From assembly GCA_020161455.1 (NCBI GenBank), contig JAIUNZ010000011.1:1-64000 (forward strand): a stretch of DNA of 64,000 nt, in the 5' to 3' direction. The translations under genes and the position numbers were made by a program. This document shows positions 16,897 to 26,503 of this stretch, one piece after another; within the stretch, counting starts at the first letter, position 1; the number at the start of each line of letters is the position of its first letter. The DNA comes from Bacteroidota bacterium (GTDB lineage: Bacteria; Bacteroidota; Bacteroidia; Flavobacteriales; Flavobacteriaceae). The notes beneath the pieces were generated by a model that saw only the letters and a program-made list of their open reading frames with translations, had not been told where the DNA came from and made no database searches.

Positions 16897-18474
16897 TTAA
16901 TTAATCAGTGGTAACTTTATTATAAATGTACTTCCTTTTCCTTTTTCACTTTCTACATAAACTTCTCCGTTGTGGTCTTCAACTATTCGTTTTACATAGG
17001 CTAATCCTAATCCGTGACCTTTTACATTGTGAACATCTCCAGTATGTTCTCTATAAAATTTTTCAAAAATCCTTTTTTGTGCCACTTTGCTCATTCCTAT
17101 TCCGTTGTCTTTTACTTTGATAATAATAAATTCTTTTACATTTTCGGTAAAAACTTCTATCATCGGAATATTTGAAGAGTATTTAATCGCATTATCTAAA
17201 ATGTTGACCATAACATTTGTAAAATGTACATCATTCAATAAAACTGATGTTCTAGTTGCATTGAAATGTCTGATAATACTACCTTCTCTATCTTCAACAA
17301 TCAAATTTACATGTTCAATAGCATCTTCAAGAATATCATGTATATCATTATTTTCTTTTTCTATATCGAGTTCTTTCTTTTCCAACTTTGAGATGCGCAA
17401 CACATTTTCAACTTGAGCGTGCATCCTTTTATTTTCGTCCTTAATCATTTGAAGATATCGGTTTACTTTTTCTTTGTCTTCAAATACTTTTGGATTTTTA
17501 ATGGCATCCAATGCTAAATTAATGGTTGCAATTGGTGTTTTAAACTCGTGTGTCATATTATTAATGAAATCGGTTTTGATTTCAGAAATTTGTCTTTGTT
17601 TGATTAATTGACTCAAAGCACTAGAATAAGCAATAACGATAATCAGAGTAAATATGGTTGAAAGCACTGCAATACCAATCAATTCAGAAATTAAAAACTT
17701 CTTTTTTTGTGGAAAGCTAATAAGCAATTGATATTTATTTGTTCCTTCATTATCTACATAAATTGGAATTGAATATACTGCATCTTTGTCGTACCTAAAT
17801 GCTTCTGATTGAATCTTAGTAGCTAATCCATTACTATAAATACTATATTCAAAAGGAGTATTTACACCATAAATCTTTAATTCATTGGATAATAATTTCT
17901 GTAGAGCATCATTACTTATTCTATCTTGAATTGGCTTTAATGCAGCAATATCTTTATAAAATGTTTCAAACTGAGCATTATCTAATAAATCTAGTTTTCC
18001 CGATTTTTCTATCTTTAAATCAGGAGAAACATTAGGTTTTAAGGTGTTATCCACAGAACCACTATACACTTCTGTTTTTCGTTTCGAAGTATAGTTTTTG
18101 ATTTTATAAGGCTCAATATTTTTATTATAATAAGCAGAAGTTATTCCGTAATCTTCTGAAGTTATGCTGTTTGAATATACAATCGTTTCATTAGTTCTAA
18201 CATCTCTTTGATAAAAACGCAACTCCAAAAAATCGCTTTTTTGTGGTGTCTTGCCAATACTGTCTTTTACTTTATTATAGATTTGATAAAAATCATAAGC
18301 TTCAATATTATTTAACTTTTGGGCAACATTTCCAAGAACTTGTTTTGCATGAAATTTGAATTGTTCATCATTATTTTTAAAAGATGTATCAAACCAATAA
18401 ACCTGTACAAGGATAATACCAATTAAGGATAGACTCATTAATAGTACCAGTAGTCTGAAAAACAATTTATTCAT
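16897..18474 (-). CDS. Sensor histidine kinase (RprX-like)
   Basis: 525 residues. Two membrane helices (about 10-28 and 262-284) frame a periplasmic sensor of about 230 residues with no motif I recognise. Dimerisation/phosphorylation helix NNMTHEFKTPIAT with His309, then N box VNILDNAIKYS, G1 VKDNGIGM and G2 GHGLGLAYVK. Autophosphorylates and passes phosphate to the regulator encoded next. The block GT2-coaE-kinase-regulator runs in one direction, with 70 bases between coaE and the kinase end. Confidence 0.92.
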   Translation of the reverse strand: MNKLFFRLLVLLMSLSLIGIILVQVYWFDTSFKNNDEQFKFHAKQVLGNVAQKLNNIEAYDFYQIYNKVKDSIGKTPQKSDFLELRFYQRDVRTNETIVYSNSITSEDYGITSAYYNKNIEPYKIKNYTSKRKTEVYSGSVDNTLKPNVSPDLKIEKSGKLDLLDNAQFETFYKDIAALKPIQDRISNDALQKLLSNELKIYGVNTPFEYSIYSNGLATKIQSEAFRYDKDAVYSIPIYVDNEGTNKYQLLISFPQKKKFLISELIGIAVLSTIFTLIIVIAYSSALSQLIKQRQISEIKTDFINNMTHEFKTPIATINLALDAIKNPKVFEDKEKVNRYLQMIKDENKRMHAQVENVLRISKLEKKELDIEKENNDIHDILEDAIEHVNLIVEDREGSIIRHFNATRTSVLLNDVHFTNVMVNILDNAIKYSSNIPMIEVFTENVKEFIIIKVKDNGIGMSKVAQKRIFEKFYREHTGDVHNVKGHGLGLAYVKRIVEDHNGEVYVESEKGKGSTFIIKLPLIN

Positions 18475-18544
18475 TAAACAAATTTAGTATTTTAACATTT
18501 AAGCTATAAAAACATTAACCAAACATTAACAATTTAGGTTTCTT

Positions 18545-19129
18545 TTAGAGATTATTCAATAAATTATGAATATCATAAGTTTTTTTTAGTGCTTCATTAA
18601 CATCTTCATTATGAATAACAAAATCACTTTTTGCAACTTTGTCTGCATCACTCCATTGGTTCTTCATTCTTTCTAAAATTGCCTCTCTAGTAGTAGTATC
18701 TCTTTCTAAGATTCGTTGAATTCGAGTTTCAATTGGCGCAACAACAGTAATAATATAATCACAATCTTCATTTGTTTTACTTTCAAATAAAATGGCTGCT
18801 TCTTTGATGATATATGAATGTTTTTTTTGCTTTTCAAACCATTTTAAAAAATGTTTTTTCACTTCGGGATGAACAATTTGATTTAATTGACTTAGTTTTT
18901 CGGGATTTGAAAATACAATTTGTGCTAGTTTTTCTCTATTTAATTGTTTGTCTGTAACTAATTCTTCTCCAAATTGATTTTTTATTTTGTTTAAAATTTT
19001 AGAAGAATGCATTAGTTTTTTAGCTTCATCATCGGCAATGTAAATTGGCACGCCAAATGATTTAAAATAATTGGCAATAGTAGTTTTTCCACTGCCAATA
19101 CCACCAGTTAATCCAACTATTTTTGTCAT
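18545..19129 (-). CDS. coaE: Dephospho-CoA kinase
   Basis: 194 residues; last step of coenzyme A synthesis, phosphorylating the ribose 3'-OH. P-loop GLTGGIGSGKTTI at 7-19, IADDEAKKLMHS at 31-42 and the lid segment RILERD near 135-140. Overlaps the upstream glycosyltransferase by four bases (ATGA). Confidence 0.96.
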   Translation of the reverse strand: MTKIVGLTGGIGSGKTTIANYFKSFGVPIYIADDEAKKLMHSSKILNKIKNQFGEELVTDKQLNREKLAQIVFSNPEKLSQLNQIVHPEVKKHFLKWFEKQKKHSYIIKEAAILFESKTNEDCDYIITVVAPIETRIQRILERDTTTREAILERMKNQWSDADKVAKSDFVIHNEDVNEALKKTYDIHNLLNNL

Positions 19130-20130
19130 AATTTTGGTTTAAAAAATAATTCAGGAAATGCTTTAACAGGTTGTTGCTTTAAGATTCGAACTCTTATAAA
19201 CGAACTTAAAAATCCTATTCCGTATCCCCAAAATTGGTTGATGACGGCATAAATTGATAAAAAACCAATAGCAATTGATTGGTTTTGAATGGTTGATGTT
19301 ATTATTATTAGAACAAAATATATAAAATATAAAATGATAAAAATATTCACATCGAAAAAAGTCATAATAAACGAAAATAGAAATCCTAAAACAAAAAGTG
19401 TTGGAAAAAAGAAAGTAATTTTACTGTATTCTGGATACCAAGAATCTAGTATTGGTCTTGCTTTGCCAAATTTATTTACTTGTGTAGAAAACTTTTCCCA
19501 ATCAATTCTGCGTTTATGATATACAAATGCATTTGGAAACAATCTAGTTTTAAAACCCAATTTCCATAGACGAATGGATAAATCTGGATCTTCGCCTGGA
19601 TGAATATTACCAAAACCATTTGAGGTTTCAAATGCAACTTTAGAAATACCCATGTTAAAACTTCTTGGTTGAAATTTAGTTATTTTTTCAGAACCACCAC
19701 GAATACCACCTGTGGTTAAAAACGATGTCATAGCAAAATTAATTGCTTTTTGGATATTTGTAAACGAGGAATGTGCTGCATCGGAACCTCCAAAACAATC
19801 CACAAAGTTTGATTCTAGTTCTGTTTCAACTTCATTTAAATAATTTGGAGGAATTAAACAATCAGAATCAAAAATAATAAAATAATCGCCTTTGGCTACT
19901 TTCATTCCATAGTTTCGAGAATCTCCTGGTCCTGAGTTTGCTTTGTAGTAATATGAAATATTTAGTTTATTTTGAAATTTTGAGCAAATTCCATCCGACA
20001 TTAAAGTCGAACCGTCTTCAATAATTACAATTTCATATTCTTTGCTATACTCTAATAAAAGTAAACTAGAAAGTAATTCTTCTAATTCTTCTGGACGATT
20101 ATAGACAGGTATAATTATTGAAAAAAACAT
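19126..20130 (-). CDS. Family 2 glycosyltransferase with C-terminal membrane helices
   Basis: 334 residues. N-terminal GT-A domain (IIIPVYNRPEELEELLSS), DSD metal-binding triad in IIFDSDCLIPP near residue 92, GEDPDLSIRLW near 177 as the catalytic ED. Two or three hydrophobic helices follow at about 240-310, anchoring it in the inner membrane; it likely adds sugar to a lipid carrier for surface glycans. First gene of the minus-strand run into coaE. Confidence 0.88.
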   Translation of the reverse strand: MFFSIIIPVYNRPEELEELLSSLLLLEYSKEYEIVIIEDGSTLMSDGICSKFQNKLNISYYYKANSGPGDSRNYGMKVAKGDYFIIFDSDCLIPPNYLNEVETELESNFVDCFGGSDAAHSSFTNIQKAINFAMTSFLTTGGIRGGSEKITKFQPRSFNMGISKVAFETSNGFGNIHPGEDPDLSIRLWKLGFKTRLFPNAFVYHKRRIDWEKFSTQVNKFGKARPILDSWYPEYSKITFFFPTLFVLGFLFSFIMTFFDVNIFIILYFIYFVLIIITSTIQNQSIAIGFLSIYAVINQFWGYGIGFLSSFIRVRILKQQPVKAFPELFFKPKL

Positions 20131-20145
20131 TCGTTACTTTTTTAA

Positions 20146-20153
20146 CAAAGATA
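20146..20153 (-). promoter_or_regulatory. -7 box of the GT2-coaE operon
   Basis: TATCTTTG on the minus strand, 15 bases before the ATG of the glycosyltransferase. No good -33 TTG at the right distance; upstream lies the terminator of the preceding gene. Confidence 0.4.
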
Positions 20154-20157
20154 GTTC

Positions 20158-20188
20158 AAAAAAAAAAACCACCTATTTCTAGGTGGTT
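20158..20188 (-). terminator. Intrinsic terminator of the T9SS protein gene
   Basis: On the minus strand: AACCACCTA, four-base loop, TAGGTGGTT (nine perfect pairs, 20167-20188), followed by a run of about eleven T residues. Begins 22 bases after the stop of the 752-residue gene. Confidence 0.88.
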
Positions 20189-20209
20189 AATTACTAAAAA
20201 AAATAGTTT

Positions 20210-22468
20210 TTATTCTTTAATTACTCTTATGGTTTTGGTAGTGTTATTTGAAGTAACATTAACTAAATAAATCCCAGAAGTATAACTTGTCATATCTACT
20301 TGTGCAGTTGTAGCATCAAAAGAATTAGAAGCCATTTTTTGACCTAATAAATTGAATACTTCAACTTGAGAAATGTTTTGGTTGTATGATAAATTTAAAA
20401 CATTTTTTACTGGATTTGGATAATAACTAAAGTTTGAATTATCAAAAGAGTTATTTGCTAGTGCTACATCAACAGCAATGTTATCTACAAATAGATAAAA
20501 CTGATCTGCATCTGAATAAGCATTAAATCCAAAATAATAGATACCAGAAGTATCTGGTGTAAACTCTACAATTGCATTAAGCGGTGTAGCATTAACAACT
20601 CCTGGATAATCAGCTAAAACAGTTGTCATTGCTGCAGCAGAATTTGAAGTTCCATAAGCAACTTTTAGGTTTTCTGGAAACGTTGTTCCTGTTGATCCAT
20701 AGTCATAAGAAATTGAATATGCTGTACCACCTGTTAAATTGATTCCTTGAGTGAAAAACCAAGTGTTTGCAGCATTTGTTGTATTCCATTTGTAACGTAA
20801 ATGTTTAGTTGTAAAACCATATTCAACATTTGCTTGAACAGTCCATAAATTTCCTGTTCCAACATTTTGCTGGGAAGAACAGTTTGGTAAAGCAGGAACA
20901 GTTGCTGATTCAAAATCTTGACTAAATGGAACGTTAGCAGCTACACAAGTAGTAGTGAAAGTATATGGTCCTGACCAGTTACTTGTAGAACTACCACAAT
21001 TTGCTCGTACATAAAAACTATATGCTGTATTTGGTGATAATCCAGGTAAATTCTGAGTATTTGTTGCAGCAGGAATATTTGGTGTTCCAGTAGCTGTAAA
21101 TCCTAAAGTACCCCACTCTATATCCCAAGATGTTGCAGTTCCATTTTCAGTCCAACCTAAATCAGCTGAAATGGCTGTAATGTTAGTTGCCGTAAGTGCT
21201 GTTGGAGGAATACAAGCAGGAGCTGGTAAAATATTTACTGTGAAATCTAAAGTAACACCATATGTTCCTGAATAACAAGGATTTAAGGTTGGCATAACAT
21301 CAGCGGTTACAATTCTCATTCTATGTTCTCCTAATGCAGCTGTAGCTGACATAATGAATGAAGCATCCAATGTAGTCGGATTATCAGCAGATGAAACACC
21401 TGTATATACTACTTCACCAGCATCATCAAAATCAAAATCATCATTAAAATCAATTAAAACATAAGTGTTGTAATCATATCCTGTTGCAAAAGAAATTTGG
21501 ATATTATTACTAATTCCTTGTGTTAAGTCAGCTACTGTAGCGGTATGATCAAAATAAGTAACATCACCTGTTGGGAAATTTGTTGTACCAACTAGAACAT
21601 TAGTAATTCCTAAACCATCATTACTTAGTGGCTCAGAAGTACAGTAACATCCTGTAGCAGCAGTAGTATATGTATTCTCGGTACATCCAGTTGCTGGACC
21701 AATTTCGTTTACTGGAACAACTGTCCAATAATAAGAAGTACCAGGTACTTGTGTAGGAAGAACATAAGAAAGAACATCACCTATTTCAACTGCATCAAGA
21801 ACATCTGTTCCTCCAGTAGTTGTTCCAACTGTTAAAATATATCCTGTAACACTACCATTTTCATCCCAAGAAAGTGTAGTAGCAAAATTACCACAAGTAG
21901 CATTTGGAGTTGAAATTGGGTTTGCAGCACAATCCGGTACAGCAGTTGGTGCAGTATCATTTACTACTTTATCAACCGAAATTTTCCACATATCAGCAGT
22001 AGTAGAATGCATACCAATATAGATTACTTGCCCAACATAAGCCGATAGATCATACGTATATAAAGTATATGTAGGCAAACTACTATCTGGTGCTACTATA
22101 TCAACAAAATCAATAAGTCCAGCAGCATCAGGTGTTGTTGTAGAGATTAAAAGTTCAAACTCTTCTGGATACAAAGGATCATAGCTTCTTGCCCAAAACG
22201 AAAAACGATCGTTAACACCTGCTACAACTTCAATTGCTGGAGTAATCAAATAATCATCATGTGCATCAGATGAAAACGAAATGGTTGCAGAAGAAGTACC
22301 TCGCAAAACAAAGAGTGGATCTATATTCTGCTCCCAAGTATTAGTGTCACCACCATTGATGACAGTCCATGTTGGAGGAATTCCTGTTTCAAAACCTTCG
22401 GTAAATTGACCAAATGAAGTAGAAACTGAACCAACTAACATTAAAATTAATAATGTAATTTTTTTCAT
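20210..22468 (-). CDS. Large secreted adhesin-like protein, T9SS type A sorting tail
   Basis: 752 residues. Sec signal peptide (about 1-20, ending SFGQ). Then a choice-of-anchor J-type carbohydrate/adhesion domain (FTEGFETGIPPTWTV, 22-170), a fibronectin-like segment, a GEVED-like domain (IDFNDDFDFDDAGEVVYTG), a fibronectin type III domain (PTALTATNITAISADLGWTE), a second anchor-J-type domain (SQDFESATVPALPNC), and a C-terminal T9SS type A tail (NSNFSYYPNPVKNVLNLS ... GIYLVNVTS ... KTIRVIKE). Exported through the Sec system and then the type IX system to the cell surface. Domain names are from pattern memory. Stands alone, with its own strong terminator. Confidence 0.88.
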   Translation of the reverse strand: MKKITLLILMLVGSVSTSFGQFTEGFETGIPPTWTVINGGDTNTWEQNIDPLFVLRGTSSATISFSSDAHDDYLITPAIEVVAGVNDRFSFWARSYDPLYPEEFELLISTTTPDAAGLIDFVDIVAPDSSLPTYTLYTYDLSAYVGQVIYIGMHSTTADMWKISVDKVVNDTAPTAVPDCAANPISTPNATCGNFATTLSWDENGSVTGYILTVGTTTGGTDVLDAVEIGDVLSYVLPTQVPGTSYYWTVVPVNEIGPATGCTENTYTTAATGCYCTSEPLSNDGLGITNVLVGTTNFPTGDVTYFDHTATVADLTQGISNNIQISFATGYDYNTYVLIDFNDDFDFDDAGEVVYTGVSSADNPTTLDASFIMSATAALGEHRMRIVTADVMPTLNPCYSGTYGVTLDFTVNILPAPACIPPTALTATNITAISADLGWTENGTATSWDIEWGTLGFTATGTPNIPAATNTQNLPGLSPNTAYSFYVRANCGSSTSNWSGPYTFTTTCVAANVPFSQDFESATVPALPNCSSQQNVGTGNLWTVQANVEYGFTTKHLRYKWNTTNAANTWFFTQGINLTGGTAYSISYDYGSTGTTFPENLKVAYGTSNSAAAMTTVLADYPGVVNATPLNAIVEFTPDTSGIYYFGFNAYSDADQFYLFVDNIAVDVALANNSFDNSNFSYYPNPVKNVLNLSYNQNISQVEVFNLLGQKMASNSFDATTAQVDMTSYTSGIYLVNVTSNNTTKTIRVIKE

Positions 22469-22510
22469 AATATAAATTAGTTTAAAAAGTTAATCCTATA
22501 AAAGTAAGAT

Positions 22511-22551
22511 AAAATAAAAAAACTCGCAAGTAATTAATGCGAGTTTTTTTT
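22511..22551 (-). terminator. Terminator of fabV
   Basis: Arms AACTCGC (22521-22527) and GCGAGTT (22539-22545), extended by A/T pairs on both sides, with T-rich flank in each direction. Lies 21 bases after the fabV stop. Confidence 0.75.
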
Positions 22552-22571
22552 AGTCTTTAAATTTAAAAAAA

Positions 22572-23756
22572 TTAAATACTTGGAACTAACGTCATTTCGT
22601 TTGCTTCTGCTGTATAGTCAACACCTTCAAATCCAAATCCAAATAGATTTAAAAAGTCGTTTTTGTATCCGGCTAAATCTCCAATTTCAGATAAATTATC
22701 GGTAGTAGCTTGTTCCCAAAGTTTAGACACTTCTGCTTGCACATCATCTCTCATCTCCCAATCATCAACTCTAATACGCCCGTTTTCATCCAAAGCAATT
22801 GTATTTGCATACAACCTATCGGCATACAATCGTTGCATCTGCTCAATGCATCCTTCGTGTATTCCTTTTGCTTTCATGGTTTTATACAACAACGAAATGT
22901 ATAAAGGTATCACTGGAATTGCCGAACTTGCTTGGGTTACCAATGCTTTGTTTACCGACACATATGCTTTTCCATTGATTGATGCCAAGTCTTTCGTGAT
23001 TTCGAAAGCTGTTGCTTCAAGATGGTCTTTTGCACGTCCGATGGTACCTTTTCGGTAAACCGCTTCGGTAACTTCTGGACCGATATACGAATAAGCAACG
23101 GTCATTGCTCCTTCTGCTAGCACGCCAGCTTCTTTCATTTGGTTCATCCACATAGCCCAGTCTTCGCCACCCATCACTACAACAGTATTGTCAATATCGT
23201 CTTGATTAGCAGGTTCGATGGAAACTTCAGATACAGTTCCAGTGTGAAAATCTACGGTCTTGTTAGTAAACTTTTGACCAATTGGTTTCAACGAAGAACG
23301 GTGCAAAACACCAGTTTTTGGATGCATACGAACTGGAGATGCTAAGCTATAAATGACTAAGTCAACTTGACCTAAGTCTTTCTTAATCAAATCGATGGTT
23401 TTTTGCTTTATTTCATCAGAAAAGGCATCGCCATTGATGCTTTTGGCATAAAGACCTGCTTTAGTTGCCTCTGTCTCAAAGGCAGCAGTGTTGTACCAAC
23501 CCGGAGTTGCGGTCTTTCCTTCAGATGGTTCTTTTTCGAAGAAGACACCTATTGTTGCGGCGTCGCATCCAAATGCGCTTGAAATTCGAGAGGCTAAACC
23601 AAAACCAGTAGAAGCTCCGATGACTAAAACTTTCTTGGCACCGTCTATCTTTCCTTTAGATTTAACGTATTCAATTTGATTTTTTACATTCTTAGCACAT
23701 CCATCAGGATGAGCAGTCAAACAAATAAATCCGCGCATTCTTGGTTCTATAATCAT
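22572..23756 (-). CDS. fabV: Trans-2-enoyl-ACP/CoA reductase FabV
   Basis: 394 residues, the length of the FabV/TER class (well above FabI). Reduces the enoyl intermediate in fatty acid elongation with NAD(P)H. Start MIIEPRMRGFICLTAHPDGCAKNV is the family N-terminus; cofactor loop VLVIGASTGFGLASR at about 44-58; active site YSYIGPEV...YRKGTIGRAK, the Tyr-x8-Lys arrangement of this class. Monocistronic with promoter and terminator. Confidence 0.95.
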   Translation of the reverse strand: MIIEPRMRGFICLTAHPDGCAKNVKNQIEYVKSKGKIDGAKKVLVIGASTGFGLASRISSAFGCDAATIGVFFEKEPSEGKTATPGWYNTAAFETEATKAGLYAKSINGDAFSDEIKQKTIDLIKKDLGQVDLVIYSLASPVRMHPKTGVLHRSSLKPIGQKFTNKTVDFHTGTVSEVSIEPANQDDIDNTVVVMGGEDWAMWMNQMKEAGVLAEGAMTVAYSYIGPEVTEAVYRKGTIGRAKDHLEATAFEITKDLASINGKAYVSVNKALVTQASSAIPVIPLYISLLYKTMKAKGIHEGCIEQMQRLYADRLYANTIALDENGRIRVDDWEMRDDVQAEVSKLWEQATTDNLSEIGDLAGYKNDFLNLFGFGFEGVDYTAEANEMTLVPSI

Positions 23757-23782
23757 AATGTTGGGTTTTTATAGTTACTGTA

Positions 23783-23790
23783 CAAAAGTA
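23783..23790 (-). promoter_or_regulatory. -7 box of fabV
   Basis: TACTTTTG on the minus strand, 26 bases before the ATG. No clear -33 element at 19-20 bases. Confidence 0.4.
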
Positions 23791-23887
23791 ATCAATTTAT
23801 ATTTTTGTGTGTAAATAAAAACGATACTAGAGGCTTTTTTTTGTTTGATTTTTTAAACAAAAAAACTCAAATGGCTGTTTTTAGAGA

Positions 23888-25540
23888 CTAGCTTAATAAA
23901 GCTTTGGCATGAGTGATTGCCGATTCGGTTAAGTTTTTTCCAGAAATCATTTCTGCAATCTCGTTTATACGTTCAGTTTTGTCAAGCTTTTTAATTTCGG
24001 TAAAAGTGTTTTCGTCCTTTATATATTTAAAGACTTTGTAGTGGTTTTTGCCTTTAGAAGCGATTTGTGGCAAGTGTGTTATGGCAAAAAGTTGCAAATC
24101 TGTACTCATTTTCGACATTATGTCGGCCATTTTGTTAGCCACATCTCCAGATATTCCGGTGTCTATTTCGTCAAATATAATGGTTGGCAATTTCTTTGTT
24201 TGTGCCAAGATGGATTTTACAGCAAGCATAATTCGGGACATTTCTCCGCCCGAAGCAATCTTTTTAAGCAGACCAAAGTTAGTGCCTTTATTGGCCGAAA
24301 ATAACAGCTGTATTTCATCTTTACCCGATTCAAAGTAGGTTTCGGTTGCGTTTATTTCAAACTTAAACCGTGCGTTGGGCATTCCTAAAGGTGCCAAAAT
24401 TTTGATAAGTTGATCTTCTAAACTCGGTACTACTCCTGCTCTATTGGATGAAATGGTTGTAGCAATACCGTCTGTCTTTGTTTTCAACGCCTCAACTTGA
24501 AGCGTTAGTTGCTCTATCTGATTGTCGATATCTTCAAACGAACTGAACTGAGCGTCCAAATCATTTTTAATGGTAATCAATTCTTCAACTGTTTTTACTT
24601 GATGCTTTTTTTGCAACGAATACAACAGTTGCAGTTTTTGATTGATGAATTCCAACCGTTCAGGATCGTGGGTTAGTTTATCGTGTTCAGCATTCAATTC
24701 CGAAATAATATCATCAAGTTCAATAATTGTGCTCGAAATTCTTTCGAACAAAACTGCATAATCATTAGATAGTGCAGCAATTTTGGCAATAGCCGCTTTA
24801 ATTTCTTTTAAATTCTGAATGACACCTATTTGTTCTTCGGTTGCAATAGCAATAGATTTTTCTATATTTTCTTTGATAGCTTCAACATTGCTTAGCTTCT
24901 CCAATTCCGCTTCAAGTTCTTCTTGTTCGCTAGCAATTAAGTTGGCAGCAATTAATTCTTCTAGAAGAAATGAGTTGTAATCTTGTTCCTTGGAAGCACT
25001 ATTCTTTTGAGTTACTAGCTGCTTCAGTTTGCCTTTCGCAAGGTTGAAGTCTTCTAGGCTGGATTGATATTCCAAAACCAAAGCCATATTGTTCGCTAAT
25101 ACATCAAGGATTTCAATTTGGAAGTTCTCATCGTTCAATTCTTGGTTTTGATGTTGCGAATGGATGTCTATTAAATGAAGGCTAATCTCTTGTAAAACGT
25201 TTAGAGTAACCGGAGTATCGTTTATAAAAGCTCTCGATTTTCCTGAAGGAAGAATTTCTCTCCGAATTATTGTTTCGTCTTCATAATCAATATCATTATC
25301 CTGAAAAAGAGTTTGTATGCTATATTTTTTGATAGAAAATGAAGCTTCAACAATACATTTTTCTTGCTCATTTTTAAGCGAAGACAAGTCAGCGCGTTTT
25401 CCCATTAAAAGACCTAAAGCTCCAAGAAGTATTGATTTTCCAGCACCCGTTTCACCTGTAATCACCGAAAAGCCTTCTGAAAAATTAATGTCTAATTTTT
25501 CAATCAAAGCAAAGTTTTCAATTGAAAGTGAAGCAATCAT
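23888..25540 (-). CDS. recN: DNA repair protein RecN
   Basis: 550 residues, SMC-like ATPase. N-terminal NFALIEKLDINFSEGFSVITGETGAGKS with the P-loop at about 29-36; central coiled coils (about 150-350); C-terminal signature GGEMSRIMLAVK, Walker B TIIFDEIDTGISG and D-loop. Gathers and holds broken DNA ends in double-strand break repair. Last gene of the conserved run bamD-rpoZ-coaBC-DUF4835-recN. Confidence 0.96.
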   Translation of the reverse strand: MIASLSIENFALIEKLDINFSEGFSVITGETGAGKSILLGALGLLMGKRADLSSLKNEQEKCIVEASFSIKKYSIQTLFQDNDIDYEDETIIRREILPSGKSRAFINDTPVTLNVLQEISLHLIDIHSQHQNQELNDENFQIEILDVLANNMALVLEYQSSLEDFNLAKGKLKQLVTQKNSASKEQDYNSFLLEELIAANLIASEQEELEAELEKLSNVEAIKENIEKSIAIATEEQIGVIQNLKEIKAAIAKIAALSNDYAVLFERISSTIIELDDIISELNAEHDKLTHDPERLEFINQKLQLLYSLQKKHQVKTVEELITIKNDLDAQFSSFEDIDNQIEQLTLQVEALKTKTDGIATTISSNRAGVVPSLEDQLIKILAPLGMPNARFKFEINATETYFESGKDEIQLLFSANKGTNFGLLKKIASGGEMSRIMLAVKSILAQTKKLPTIIFDEIDTGISGDVANKMADIMSKMSTDLQLFAITHLPQIASKGKNHYKVFKYIKDENTFTEIKKLDKTERINEIAEMISGKNLTESAITHAKALLS

Positions 25541-25562
25541 AAAAGTATTTGTAATAAAGGAA

Positions 25563-26450
25563 TTAAATCTTAATAGTTGCCCATTTATTGGAATTGATTG
25601 GCGAAATTCTATTTAAAGTATCAACCATAGTTGCTAAAGTAACGCTTGGTCCACCAGAAAGTATAGAGACAATTTCATCGGCTTTGGCATCAAAAAAAAC
25701 ACGAGTTAGAAAGGCATTTGGTCTTACCGAATATAATTTTGCTAATAAATTAATAGCACTCATTACATTTTCTTTAGCAATTTTAACATCATCGGTCATT
25801 AGGTCTAAACCTTGCCTGTGATAGGCATACTCTGTGTCTCTAAAAGAATCAAATGTTCCTGATAACATGTCATTTATCAAGAAAAAGCGATTTTGAGTAC
25901 CGTCTGATTGACTCCAACCTTTATAACCGCTTTGTTGTGCAGTCGTTAGTATTTGTTGCGCAATTTCAAAGTTTTTTGTGCCACCATTTAAGGCATAAGT
26001 ATCGCCATCAAAACCTAAAATCATATAGCTATAATAAGCCAATACTGATACTAAGTTGGAATCGAAGGTTGAAGGATTGAAAATTAGATTTTCAAATTCG
26101 GTATATCTAAACCCAAAGTCATTGTCATTGTAATTGAATACGGGTGATGAATAAGTAGAATTAAATATTGGTCTTGTTGATTGCACCTGTATTGAAGCCG
26201 AAAAATTATTATCCTCAAAACTATTGATGATAATTACCATCGAACAATTTATTTTTTCATGCTGTTTTAATGTTTCACCTGTCCAATCGGTTTTATTTAC
26301 AAAATCAGTAATGGAAGTTTTCATGTTTTTAAACAACTGAACATTTGTAGTAGCTACTTTATCAGTGTTGATTTGGATGGTACAATTGAGTTGTTGTCCA
26401 TTTGAAAAATTTGTAACACATAAAAATATAAAAACAATAATTTTTTTCAT
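25563..26450 (-). CDS. DUF4835 family protein (PorD-like)
   Basis: 295 residues with signal peptide (ends SNGQQ). The sequence from QLNCTIQINTDKVA through the helical C-terminal half (GLDLMTDDVKIAKENVMSAINLLAKLY) is the DUF4835 pattern. I recall this family being named after PorD of the type IX secretion system; its place between coaBC and recN is conserved in the phylum. Periplasmic or outer-membrane-associated. The T9SS role is from recollection and rated moderate; two T9SS tail genes in this window fit with it. Confidence 0.8.
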   Translation of the reverse strand: MKKIIVFIFLCVTNFSNGQQLNCTIQINTDKVATTNVQLFKNMKTSITDFVNKTDWTGETLKQHEKINCSMVIIINSFEDNNFSASIQVQSTRPIFNSTYSSPVFNYNDNDFGFRYTEFENLIFNPSTFDSNLVSVLAYYSYMILGFDGDTYALNGGTKNFEIAQQILTTAQQSGYKGWSQSDGTQNRFFLINDMLSGTFDSFRDTEYAYHRQGLDLMTDDVKIAKENVMSAINLLAKLYSVRPNAFLTRVFFDAKADEIVSILSGGPSVTLATMVDTLNRISPINSNKWATIKI

Positions 26451-26503
26451 GATTCGGATTTATAGTATAACGAAAGAATGGAATTAAAAGTATAACTTTT
26501 GTT

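Noticed and set aside
23837-23873. A/T-only hairpin after recN as a terminator
   Set aside because: Arms are nearly all A and T with little GC; pairing is expected by chance in such sequence, so it was not listed.
24041-24338. Plus-strand frames of 87 and 96 residues inside recN
   Set aside because: Antisense shadows of the recN ATPase region; no starts or motifs of their own.
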